A stretch of 64,000 nt of DNA from assembly GCF_029867415.1 (NCBI RefSeq), contig NW_026705585.1, forward strand, positions 496,001 to 560,000. The letters run 5' to 3'. The notes beneath the pieces are model-generated. The model was not told the origin of the DNA. It did no database searches and was given only the letters and a program-made list of their open reading frames with translations. Numbering within the stretch: position 1 is the first letter of the stretch; every line of letters starts with the position of its first letter. Shown piece by piece: positions 22,600-33,564 of this stretch. Both the position numbers and the translations under genes were made by a program. The stretch comes from Vicia villosa. Lineage: Eukaryota > Streptophyta > Magnoliopsida > Fabales > Fabaceae.

Positions 22600-25500
22600 C
22601 TCAGACACATTCACTCATTCATTCAGATTCGTAAACCACGATTCTTGCGGTTGTTTATTTGTGTTGTTCTATGTTCTAAAGACAAGTGATATGTATTGGA
22701 TGACTTCCAATATTTTGCATTGGATATGTATTTTTTAGTTTTTTATTTTGATTTTTGTATAATGCTTTTCGATGATTTTGACACAAACTACCCGGGACTG
22801 CAACAAACTTACAACAACAAGGCATGGATCTTTTGGTGGAGTTCGATTGAAAAAAATGGGTGCCTTCCAGGTTTGTATCGAAATATTTGAAGTTATTATT
22901 TTCTTATTAGTGATATTTGACATTTTGAATGACTTTTCTTGGCAGTATTTTGGACTTAAGGAAGATAGTACCTTGCAGCCTGGGTGAAGGAATACAAGGT
23001 AGAGCTCAGTTCCCTTAATAGCTTATTGTATTTGTTGCTTTAATTCAAGGCTTTTATTTCTACAAGTAATATTTTATAGCGCTGCTATTTTGGAGAATTG
23101 AATTCTTATCACATTTCATTTTCAGGGTGGAAAATTTGCTCTTTCAGTACTTGAAGAATTTCTTTTCCCTCCACACTTTTTTAGTTCTCTTCCATCACTT
23201 CAGTTCACTTCTCTTTCCTTATTATGTCATTCACTGATTCATGCTTCAACGCTAACCGGTTAGTCTTCACCTTTCAAACGATTTTATCTTTTTCGTTTCT
23301 AAGTTAAAAGGTTTTCACTTTTTAGTGTTTTGAATTAAGCGTTTTATTTTAGTTTTGTTTCCTAAAAATGTCATTTTTTTTCGTTTCAAAGAAAACATGC
23401 TATAGCTTTTCAGTTATTATATATTTCAAAAGGTTTGGCAACGCTGATCCTGTAATCTTCTTTTTTATACATATACGGGTGACCTATTTGTGCATTTGCA
23501 GGTGATTTATTTAACTTCAAATTTTCTGTTTCCCAATGAAAGCTCCACCATTCTCAAGGTATTGTTTCGCTCCCTCGATTCCCCTCATTTTTTAAGCATT
23601 CTTTGATTGAATCTATGAAATAAAATCTTCAAGTTTCCACTCCTGTTTTTGTATAATTCTCTACTGTAAAATCATTATACTTGAGTTTGGAAGAGACTAT
23701 TATCACTGTTTCAATCATCTACTTCTTTCAATTTTGTTTCATAAAAATGTCTTATATTTGTGTTTTAATGATTATTAATCTTATAAGGTTCGTAGATTTT
23801 TTGGTTTTATGGTTATCAGTTCCGGTTAAAATGTCTTCTTTTTGTATGGTGTTATGCGTCACTGATTCTACGACTCTCTGGTTTTATGATTTTTAGAACT
23901 TTTTTGTAACACATCATTGTATATTTTGTGGGTGTTGTACAAAAATTCATGTTCTGCATTCAATTTCACTTAAAATAGTTAACAATGCATTTTCATCAAC
24001 TTTTGTTTTTTAAATGATAAATAGGTTTAATGTTTATAAATCTTATATGGTTCATAGATTTTATGGTTTTATGGTTTTCAATTTGGTTTCAAAATGTCTT
24101 CTCTGCATGTTGGTTTTATAAACTTCACAGGTTTTATGGTTTGCACATGCTTTTATCTTCACTTAAAATAGGTGACAATTTGATTTCATAACCTACGTTT
24201 ACCTTTTAGATGTGCACATTTTTTAACCATTTGATTTCATTATTTCTTATAGTTTTCTTTTAGTTTTCTTTCTACTCTATAATACAATCCAGTTTGAATA
24301 CATCAGTGGCTATTTGGATGATCCCATTTGAACTTAGTGGAGCAATATGGTTAGTATTTCTTAATTCTGATTTTGTTTTGTTTCTGTTAATGACAAATCT
24401 ATATGGTATGTTTTGTCGATGCTATCATGTTAATAGAAAAAGAGGTATGAAAAGTGTAATGAAACAGTTAATGATTCAATTAGTTAGTCTTACTCATCTT
24501 TTCTCAATGAATCTTTTGACTGTGATTCCTCTTTTGCTACAGATTTGTGCATTTATTTATGCATTTTTCAAACTAATGAAAAGGATTTATGCTGTATGAG
24601 GTTACTGTTGCAACTTATAAGAAATAATTAGTGACCTCATTTTTTGCTTTATGATTAGAGTAAAATTAGCATGCTTTTAGTAAGCCATCATTTTTATCAA
24701 ACCATGTTGTGTTTTATTTTAGTCAATTTTAACTTTTTACTTACTTTGCTTCACCTTAGTTTAAGGTTTAGTGAAATTTAGTTATTGTTTGAATTCAATA
24801 TCTTTTCAAACACTACATTTTATTTCTTATGCTCATTTTAGTTGTAGTACACTTCAGGATAGAGATTATATTTATCCATATAAGATTGAGGAATATGCGT
24901 TGATACAAAGTAAGTCATGTATTTTCGGTGCCGATATTATTTCTTGGCAGGGAAAAGAAACCGTACAAGAAACCGCAAACTCTGTCATTCAATTCTGGTT
25001 CATAGGGTGCATTTGAAGACAAAAGTTTCTCCTTTATTAAGGATGTTAAGACCATTGATAACATGATTTGTCTTAAGGATGTTAGAGATAAAGAGATTCA
25101 CAAAATTGCAATGGTTGTTAGGAAAATAAATAGAGTTGTCGATATTCTCCATATTGGGTTCTAAGACAGTATGAACATGGAACTTGACTTTGTTGTGACG
25201 AATAAAAAAAAGTCAATTAAGATTTGGCACTAATTTTGAATTCAATTTCACATAATGGTCATCTCTTAGTTAATAATGAATTATGAGACATAAATGTATT
25301 TCTACAACAATATCATCATATTTATTATTTGTGTGTAAGTGATTGGTCAATAATATTATTTATATTTATTGCTATTATTTCATTTAATTGATGAACCTGT
25401 ATTTAGGGGTGCATAAATAAAACTCAGACCCAATAATTGACCAAGATTCTGATTACTTCAGTGTTGTGAATATCTTTATTAGTAGTGGAGAATTGGAAAA

Positions 25501-26190
25501 TTCTCAAATGTTAATATCATTATTTCTTCTTTAAGAGACAATATTATTTTATACCATTATTTAAGAGAAAAATTAATATTTAAAAATTAATACCATTTTT
25601 TAGTAGTGGAGAACTGAAAAATTCTCAAATGTTAAGTAATTCATTTTATACCATTATCAATTGTTAAAATTCTTAGATGATTTATTTTGATTAATTTTCA
25701 AATTTAAAATTCTTTTTATTCTCTTCATCTCATAGGTAAAATTTGTTTTTGTATAATTATTTAATAGTTAAGTAATTTATTTTAAATTTATTTGTATTTA
25801 AATAATTTTATACCATATCGATTGCATGATAATAAAATGTATTTTTTAATTTTAATAATATTAAAAATATATATATCTCACGGGTCACTAACAAGATAAT
25901 ATTTATTTTAGTTTAATCAATTATTATTTTAATTTAAAAGACAAAATCTTTATTTTTAAATATTAATTTTTCTCTATCTCACAATTTTTTATTTGTGTAT
26001 AATTATTTAATATAATTAAATCTATGTGATTGCTCATTTTAAAAAAATTAAATCATTTCAAATTTTGTATTTATATCTAAAATTTTACATTTGTATTTGA
26101 TACTATCTAAGTGTTATAACATTACCATTCATTCATGTATTATTACATTTACGTCTTATTTTTTTATTTCATGATTACACAATATTATAA
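22600..26190. other. Helitron interior, mostly intron-like and AT-rich
   Basis: T-rich intron-like sequence dominates from 23000 to 24800. A possible exon-like island is 24900-25160, where FIKDVKTIDNMICLKDVRD can be read; the family is unknown. From 25400 the sequence is very AT-rich. The phrase TTAGTAGTGGAGAA(T/C)TG occurs near 25480 and 25600, a local duplication. Confidence 0.4.
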
Positions 26191-26426
26191 TTAAATTACC
26201 CGTGCGGGAGCACGGGTCTCTTACTAGTATATTTTTAAAATTTATAATTATGCGGGTCTGATGGGCTACCCACGGCCCATATGGGCTAGCCCTAATGGGT
26301 AGCGGGCTTTTCAGGGCTGGGCTAAAAAGGCCCTGAAAAATATGGGCTCTAATTTTAAGGCCCAAGCCCTATGATTTTTCGGGCCCAGCGGGCCGGCCCA
26401 TATGGGCTAACCCATTTTGACAGCTC

Positions 26427-27186
26427 TAGCAGGACTTCTTCTATCTTCAATCTTCCAAGTCTTCCTTTTTATAGCAAAAAATAATTTCATTGAATAGTAT
26501 AATATGAATACTTAATTCCACCTGTTTTATCCATAACAGTCAGTGAGGGAGTGGTCGACAACATAGTACAATCTCTGCGCCACCCTATTCGGATAGTGGA
26601 AACATATAAACCTCATACTATTTCCTCACGTAAACCTATTTTGATCTAATCTTCAAATCTTCATAGGCTTCTGGTAGTTGGTGATGAAGCATGCTTAGAA
26701 GGACCAAAAATTGAATCTTCAGAACCTAAGTCTTCAGAATATGTTCATCTAGAACCTTGTCTTCAGAGTCTCCAGCACTTGGTCTTCGGAATCTTTTTCT
26801 TCAGAATCTTCAAAACTTGTTCTTCCAGAACCTTGTCTTCAGATCTTCAGAACTTGGACAACAGAATCTCAGAGCTAAAGGAGTCTCCAGAAGCTCTTCC
26901 ACAAGAGTCACAATCAGAAGCTATATCACCGATGTTCATCATAACCGTTGTTATAAAAGCATTTCAGAACTTAACTGAGTTTTTGTAAACACCACTGGTT
27001 TCATTAATAGTAAGAGTTTGTTGAGTCCAGAACCTGATGACGTCACATGCCTTTTCTTTAGAGTAAGAACTTGTTAGAAAAAGCTACACTAGACATAAAC
27101 CATTAGAGTACTAAATTGTTCTATAAGATATCATGTGATGTTATCATTAAAACATAAGGCCAGATAGAAAACCAAATCTTGTTCTT
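26427..27186 (-). repeat. Copia LTR remnant, minus strand, right part
   Basis: On the minus strand from 27186: GGAACTTTAAGAACAAG, then TTTTAATGATAACATC, then many CTGAAGA phrases, and near 26465 a TATAAAAAGGAAG box. These are features of SIRE/Maximus-type LTRs. It continues at 21605. It is not the same family as 19830-20672, though related. Confidence 0.55.
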
Positions 27187-27389
27187 AAAGTTCCATCCAT
27201 AAGGTTGAAAGTAAATTCAACATGATATACAATAATATTTGGCATATTTTATTTACTAAGTGAGATTATTAGATCTCAATTATAACTACATTAAAGTAAA
27301 TTTGAATATTTGAGTACTTTAATATATTTTTCACTGTAAGAATTATATATTAATATTTAATTGTTGAAGAAAAATTATCCTAATCAATT

Positions 27390-28385
27390 AGCCTTTTTTA
27401 GGTAGCAACAATAAATTATTTAAATATTTCATTTTGGACAGTAACTCTTTATCTAAAAATTCCATTTTGGGCAACAATAATAAATTATTTACATTGCCAA
27501 ATCTATTAGCCTAAACGACTAGGTCATTGAATTAACCCATGAATTCTTTCTAAATTTACACCATGTCTTGGTCTTTAAATAGAGAGCTTCTCTATCATTT
27601 TGAATTCTTTCTAAATTTACACCATGTCTTTCTAAATCCCATTTTTCATTTCTCTCATCACATCTCTAAATCATTCTTGTTTTTCTCACATCTCTAAATC
27701 ATTCTTTACCAAGAGTAGATCTGTCTCTTAAGTAAATAATCCATCTGTAGGAAGTTATTATTTTGGTTGGAAGCTAAACCACTTTAAAAGATATTTTTTT
27801 AGAGGATTAGTCTTATTCTCCGTTTGCTTCGTGAGCTCCACCTGTGAAAAAACTTTCTTTTGGTTCTTGGAAATCAACTAAAAAAATCTACACAATGGTT
27901 CTTGAGCTCAACCCAGTTAAAATCTCTCTTGGTTTCTTAGTTCAACCCGATGTAAAATCTTGGTTTGATTCGTGGTCAACCCAAATAAAACCTCAGTTCA
28001 GTTTAGAGGATAATCAACTCAAAACTCCGTCTTAGTTCGAGATCATCCTATGAAAAATATTTGTTTTCTTTCTGTAAGGGGGTTTACGGGCTTAATCTTC
28101 TTAAAGTTCTCAAGCATAACAGACACTCTCAAAATCAACTCTTTGAGAGAGGAGTATGTCACTTCATTAGATAGAACATCTATAATTCTCCAAGGTCTTT
28201 TCTCTTTCCTTATCTCTTTTATTTTCCACTTAATTTTTTTACTGTAATTTTTCGCTGCATATTTATTTAAACATTTTGATAAAATGTTTTCAAACTCTAA
28301 TTTTTTTTAAAAAATTATTTTAAATGAACATTTTCCAAACCTCCATAATTCACCCCCTCTTGTGTATGGAGTCATATGTTTAACA
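27390..28385 (+). repeat. Probable copia LTR remnant, plus strand
   Basis: It has a TTTAAATAGAG box near 27575, a duplicated GAATTCTTTCTAAATTTACACC phrase (27540 and 27602), and an end-like segment AATTCACCCCCTCTTGTGT near 28350, all reminiscent of copia LTRs. The short open frames inside show no domain. Boundaries are uncertain. Confidence 0.4.
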
Positions 28386-28601
28386 CAAACATCCCTTTGG
28401 CGTCAAAGACATATGAGTTTAAAATAGAAAATTAAAAGAAGGGGTGATTTCTCATTATTGATGTTTTATCAAGGAACCTACATGAAGTTTGTCATTTAGA
28501 TAATCATATGTCCTAAATCCTAAAGAAAACTACTCACACATATTAGAAATGGAAGCAAACATGCTTATAGACAAAATCATATGTAAAAGCATAAACATAA
28601 G

Positions 28602-29081
28602 TGTGAGAGTTGGATCGAACTCTAGTAGATCGAAGAGTAGCTTCCTGTTTCGATAGAGAATATGTCGAAGACCTATATATTGTAGTTGAAGTGTGTTCTA
28701 GTATGTGGGTGTCGAAATGCTAGGGTTGTTAGTATTTCAAATTGGGCCTATTTTGTTATGTCCAATTGTTTAAGTTAACTTGTACCCCAAGTTGGCTTGT
28801 ATTGGGTATTTGTGAAAGAGCCCATTAGTTTAGTAAGTTAGGTTTATTACAAATATCATACTAGTCTCTCATCATTGCATACTGCAAATCCTAATTTAGA
28901 GTGAGAGGGTTATTTGTTATTCTTGTAACTTGTAATCTTGATTGAAAGATAATGGAAATAATAGCAGTTATAATCAATTCCTTTTTATTCTTATTGCTCT
29001 ATTACTTTTTCTTACCCTTGTGGGTTTCTTGCCGAAAGAAACCTAATATACTTTGGGATTCCGACATCGTTTTTCATAACA
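28602..29081 (+). repeat. 5' LTR of the copia element
   Basis: 480 bp, from TGTGAGAG to CATAACA. Same order of landmarks as the 3' LTR but without its internal duplication. Confidence 0.88.
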
Positions 29082-29084
29082 AAT

Positions 29085-29098
29085 TGGTGCGGTGAGCA
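29085..29098 (+). promoter_or_regulatory. Primer-binding site candidate, not initiator-Met type
   Basis: TGGTGCGGTGAGC begins three bases after the 5' LTR. The usual copia site reads TGGTATCAGAGC. Only the TGG and scattered positions agree, so a different tRNA is implied; I could not assign it. Confidence 0.55.
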
Positions 29099-31300
29099 TG
29101 GAGAAGATGCCTTCAAAAAAGTATGAGAATGAAAAGTTCAATGGAGTGAACGGTTTCGGTCTATGGCGCTTGAAGATGAAAGCCCTACTTGTTAGTAGGG
29201 TTGTTTGGAAGCATTGAAGGGAGCGGCGGCTATAGACGTTGTGTCAACGAAAAAAGAAAATACGACCATGATAGAGAAAGCCCACAACGCTATTTTGTTG
29301 AACCTTGGTGATAAGGTTCTTCGACAGGTATCAAAGGAGACGACGACATCAAGGTTATCGGTGAAACTTGAAAGTTTGTACATGACCAAATCGCTGGTAA
29401 ATTGACTCTACCTGAAGCAAGCTTTGTATTCATTCAAGATGAATGAAGACAAAGTGTTGGCTGAGCAGTTGGACATATTCAACAAGATGATTCTTGATAT
29501 TGAAAATATTGATGTGAAGATCAGTGATGAAGATCAAGTGCTGTTATTGTTGTGCGCTTTGCCTCGAACACATGCTCACTTCAAAGAATCTCTCTTGTAT
29601 GGAAGGGAGTCCGTAACCTTTAAAGAAGTTCAATCAGCCTTGTATTCTAAGAACTTGAACGAACGAAAGAAGCATAAACCTTCAATGATTGGTGAAGGTT
29701 TGGTCGTTAATGGAAAATTCTTGCGAAAGGATGGTAAGTTCGACAAAAAGAAGGGTAAAAGTCAGCAGAAGTCTTACAGTGGCGAAGCATCTGGTATTCG
29801 ATGTTATCATTGTAAGAAGGAGGGTCACACAAGAAATGTGTGTCCTGAATGCCTGAAAGATCATGGAGGTAAGGATAATGGCAACACAACCATTGTTCAA
29901 GTTGATTTTGAATCATCTGATGTTCTTGTGGTTTCAAGCAGTGACTCGAGTAAATAGTGGATTATGGATTCAGGTTGCACTTGGCACATGACTCTAAATA
30001 AATACTCGTTGAGGAATTATGTGATCAAGATGGTGGATCCGTATTGCTGGAAAACAACAAAGCTTGCAAGATTGCAAGTGTTGGATTTGTGAGATTCAAG
30101 CTCCATGATGAGTCAATAAGGTTGTTGACTGAAGTCAGGTATGTTCCTGATTTGAAGAAAAAATTGATTTCTCTTGGTGAATTCGACAAGAAAGGATATG
30201 TTTTCCAAGGAGAGAATAGTATCCTAAGAGTCATGAAAGGGTCTAAGCAAGTCTTGAGAGGCATGAAAAAACAAGGCTTGTATACCCTTGAGGCTGAAGT
30301 TTTAAGTGTTTCGACAAATGTTGCATCCACGAAACCTTTGTCGGAGACAGCAATTTGGCACATGAGATTGGGCCATGTCAGTGAAAGGGGTTTGGTCGAA
30401 TTGGGAAAACAAAATCTACTTGGTGGAGACAAAGTCAAAAAGTTGAAGTTTTGTGAACCATGTGTACTTGGAAAATCTTGCAGAATGAAGTTCAACAACA
30501 AACAAAGAACACATGGATCCTTTGATGACATCTATGCTGATCTTTGGGGGCCTGCAAGGTGTCCATCACTCAGAAAGAAGACGTCTACTTCAATGATGTG
30601 TTTTCTCCTATTGTGAAGTATAGGTCCATTCGAATGTTGCTTGCCATGGTGGCACCGTTAGATCTTGAACTGGAACAAATGGATGTGAAGACTGTGTTCT
30701 TGTATGGTGATCTAGATGAAACGGTTCTAATGAGGCAACCTGAAGGGTATGTCGAAAATGAGAAGGAATATTATGTGTGCAATCTAAACAAATCTTTATA
30801 TGGACTGAAACAATCTCCTCAACGGTGGAATGGAGATTCGACAAGTTCATGGCACACATAAGTTTCGTTAAAAGCCAATTCGACCACTATGTGTACTTCC
30901 GATTTCGACCTGGAAATTCATTTGTTACTTTGTTGCTTTAATGGACGATATTCTCATAGAAAGCAACAATGTCGAAGATGCGATGAGGATGAAGGCTAAA
31001 CTCAATAAGGAGTTTGATATGAAGGATCTGGGAGCAGCATCCAGGATTCTTGGGATTGACATTTAAAGAGATAGAAAACAGTCAAAGTTATGCTAATCTC
31101 AAGAGGCATACCTACGAAAGATTCTCGACAAGTTTGGTATGTTGAATTCAAATCTTGTCGTGACTCCGACAAACCCTCAATTCAAGTTGAGTATTAATCA
31201 GTGTCCCAGTACTGATGTCGAAAGAGTTTATATGAATAGCATTCCATATGCTCATATAGTTGGTTCTTTAATATATGTTATGGAGATTTCTAAGATTTGA
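29098..31300 (+). pseudogene. Copia gag-pol remnant
   Basis: The ATG at 29098 starts a Gag with KFNGVNGFGLWRLKMKALL. Frameshifts and stops follow (for example TGA near 29405, TAG at 29955). A CCHC knuckle (CYHCKKEGHTRNVC) is near 29800. The protease core WIMDSGCTWHMT is near 29960. The integrase HHCC finger region is near 30355-30485. At about 30555 the sequence jumps from integrase LWGPA directly into reverse transcriptase (VFSPIVKYRSIRMLLA, MDVKTVFLYGDL, SLYGLKQSP). MDDILIES of the catalytic motif is near 30940. RNase H is missing. It cannot be functional. Confidence 0.85.
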
Positions 31301-31368
31301 ATCGAACTATATATGTTATAGAAATTCATTTGTTCTTTGATATTAAAGTTTGTTCCAAGGTGAAGATT

Positions 31369-31969
31369 TGTGAGAATTGAATCAAACTATAGAGGGTCGA
31401 AGAGTAGCTTCCTGTTTTGACAGAGAATGTGTCGAAGACCTACATACTATAGTCAAAGTGTGTCTAGTATGTGGGTGTCGAAATGCTAGGGTTGTTAGTA
31501 TTTCGAATTGGGTCTGTTTTGTTATGTCCAATTGTAATGGGTATTTATGAAAAAGCCCATTAGTTTAGTTTGTTAGGTTTATTATAAATAACATACTAGT
31601 CTCTCATCATTGCATATTAGTATTTCGAATTGGGCCTGTTTTGTTATGTCCAATTATTTAAGTTAACTTGTACCCTAAGTTGGCTTGTAATGGGTATTTA
31701 TGAAAAAACCCATTAGTTTAGTTTGTTAGGTTTATTATAAATAACATACTAATCTCTCATCATTGCATATTGCAAATCCTAATTTAGGGTGAGAGTGTTA
31801 TTTATTATTCTTGTAACTTGTAATCTTGATTGAAAGAGAAAGGAAATAATAGCAGTTATAACCAATTCCTTGTTGTTCTCACTGCTCCCCTACTTTTGCT
31901 TACTCTTGTGGGTTTCTTTCCGAAAGAAACCTAGTATACTTTGGGATTTCGACATCGTTTTTCACAATA
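31369..31969 (+). repeat. 3' LTR of the copia element with internal duplication
   Basis: 601 bp. Compared with the 5' LTR it carries an extra 122-bp block: the segment starting TTAGTATTTCGAATTGGG is present at 31495 and again at 31617. The first copy lacks about 38 bp kept in the second. The end reads CACAATA where the 5' LTR has CATAACA. Confidence 0.85.
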
Positions 31970-31974
31970 ATAAG

Positions 31975-33372
31975 AGATAAACAATTGAATTAATAAGAAA
32001 ATAAGTAAATTAGGACATGAATAAATCTTGAATAATTGCTCCAATGGAGACTTTTACTAGACTAGAAACAACGAAAATTTTAAAGAGCAGAAAAAGATAA
32101 ACTAATCTAAAAAGTGAGAGAGGAGGGGATAAGAATCCCTCATAGAATGATTTTCTTTTGTTCCTCTGAATTAAGGTTTTTCAGAGGAAAGGGGAAGAAT
32201 GCTAGAATATAATTTATTATATCGATGAATTTAACCTCATTTTTTTAAAAGCATAGTTTATACATGTGAAAATATTAAAAACATAGTTTTTCTATCGAAT
32301 TGTTCTTCTTATTTTTTGACGTTGAAGTTTTCTCTTATGTGGTAAAAAGTTTGCTTGTGCCTTAAGTTAATCTTATATGTCACACTTACAACTATTGATG
32401 CTTCCATTTTTCTCGAAACCAACATCATTTTTACTTTTAAAGATTCGTCGGAAAAGAAACCTGTCTCATTATTTATTTCATTGTACAAAATAAACAACTA
32501 TTTACTCATAAAAATAGAAAATAAATTGTCACGACTCTTGACATTGTTAGTTTAGTAAATAGATTTTATTTTAAAATAAATAATTATTTTTACAATTTAA
32601 TATAAAAATGATTATTATTTTTTACTTATGCTATTTTTATTTAATAAAAATGCAATAATTTTTTGAGAAATTATTAATCTGTAAATCTTATTTAATAAAT
32701 TGCGTGTCCAGTACTTAAAAGTAAAAACCAATAGGAAAAGGGTTCACGTTACTCCACCTACATTTACAACTCAATCATTATCATTTTCTTGGTGAACAAG
32801 TACAGGTTGTAACTTGTAAGTGCAATTGAAATATATCTATATTTTAGTTCCGCATCTTGATTAACATATTCCCCTTGCTTCCTTGTCGTTTCTAATCAAT
32901 ATTTCTATATGCCTTATGACCTTGAATTTTTAATTATTCCCCAATCCCTTTTTCTTCCTTCATAATCATATATCAAAATTCTCCCCATAAAATATCACAC
33001 GACACTCACGTGCCTGCATGTTTAATATCCATCTTGTCCTTCAAACTCATCCACGGATTAAAATAGAATGAAGACCGCGTGAGGGGTTTGATGGTCATTT
33101 AGAAGGGTGGAGCGAAGTTGAAGTTTGAAAATATTGGAAGGGGACATAGAGGAGATTATCGAAAATGTCACGGGATCTAAATGACAATTAAGATAACTAG
33201 ACTTGTGATTAGCACCAAAGCAGAAGCAGAAGAATGTGTATCCAAAGCTTGAAAGAAAGAAGAAGAACAACCGTCTCTGTTAAAGTCAAATTTTATTCAA
33301 CAACTAACTAAAACAACCACCGGAGTTTTCTATCGCCGCCGTGTAGGGCGAATCCCGTCGTCTCGGAATCTT
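31975..33372. other. Intergenic interval and promoter of the ATG18h-like gene
   Basis: No gene or element end was recognised from 31975 to about 33230. From there the sequence becomes CG-richer and leader-like. The minus-strand frame 33058-33270 has no family features. Confidence 0.45.
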
Positions 33373-33564
33373 ATGCTATATCCGATCGAGTGCGTTCCGC
33401 GACTCTTGTCGTCGGCGGGGACGGAATTCCCGGTCACTCACCGGTGGCCTTTAGTAAACCGCGTAGTGTATTTTTATTGTTATGAAGAAGCAGGGAAAGA
33501 GCAACGGTTGCAAGAACAATGGATTCGTTCCGTCTTCTTTCAAGTTCATTTCGTCTTGCATTAA
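33373..33564 (+). promoter_or_regulatory. Upstream ORF overlapping the ATG18h-like start codon
   Basis: The only ATG seen in the likely leader (from about 33240) opens a 63-codon frame that overruns the main ATG at 33482 in another frame. Its context is weak (C at -3, C at +4), so leaky scanning is likely. If transcribed it would lower translation of the main protein. The transcription start is unknown. Confidence 0.5.

Larger units (their letters stand above)
22099..26227 (+). mobile_element. Non-autonomous Helitron, 4.1 kb, with apparent gene fragments
   Basis: The 5' end is TCTACTATAAAG after a host A (22098). The 3' end has an 8-bp hairpin (ACCCGTGC / GCACGGGT, 26198-26205 and 26210-26217, loop GGGA), six bases, then CTAG at 26224-26227 and a host T. 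Insertion between A and T without duplication and the hairpin-CTRR end are Helitron hallmarks. No Rep/helicase frame is visible. The interior has gene-like features: a CCCTAAT-containing leader, coding-like stretches and splice-like junctions. The 3' end matches the terminus at 8571-8600; the 5' end is less certain. Confidence 0.75.
21606..26426. mobile_element. TIR DNA transposon (hAT or MULE type) split by a Helitron
   Basis: Inverted ends GAGCTGTCAA and its complement TTGACAGCTC enclose the unit. An 11-bp perfect direct repeat, TAGCAGGACTT, flanks it (21595-21605 and 26427-26437). Both terminal zones are full of GGGCT / GGCCC words (21610-21770 and 26255-26410) and look like inverted versions of each other. 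Without the Helitron it would be about 690 bp, a MITE-sized element. The long duplication favours a Mutator-like element, but GAGCTGTCAA termini are also found in hAT-like MITEs. Confidence 0.75.
28602..31969 (+). mobile_element. Deleted Ty1/copia retrotransposon with intact 5-bp target duplication
   Basis: LTRs are at 28602-29081 (480 bp) and 31369-31969 (601 bp), both starting TGTGAGA. ATAAG flanks the element exactly (28597-28601 and 31970-31974). At about 3.4 kb it is far shorter than full copia elements (about 5 kb): the integrase core is missing and the sequence after reverse transcriptase is cut short. Gag and polymerase style resemble the Tork/Tnt1 group, without certainty. Confidence 0.88.

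Noticed and set aside
24294..24599. 101-codon membrane-like frame in the Helitron
   Set aside because: T-rich intron-like surroundings and no recognisable family; insufficient for a gene call.
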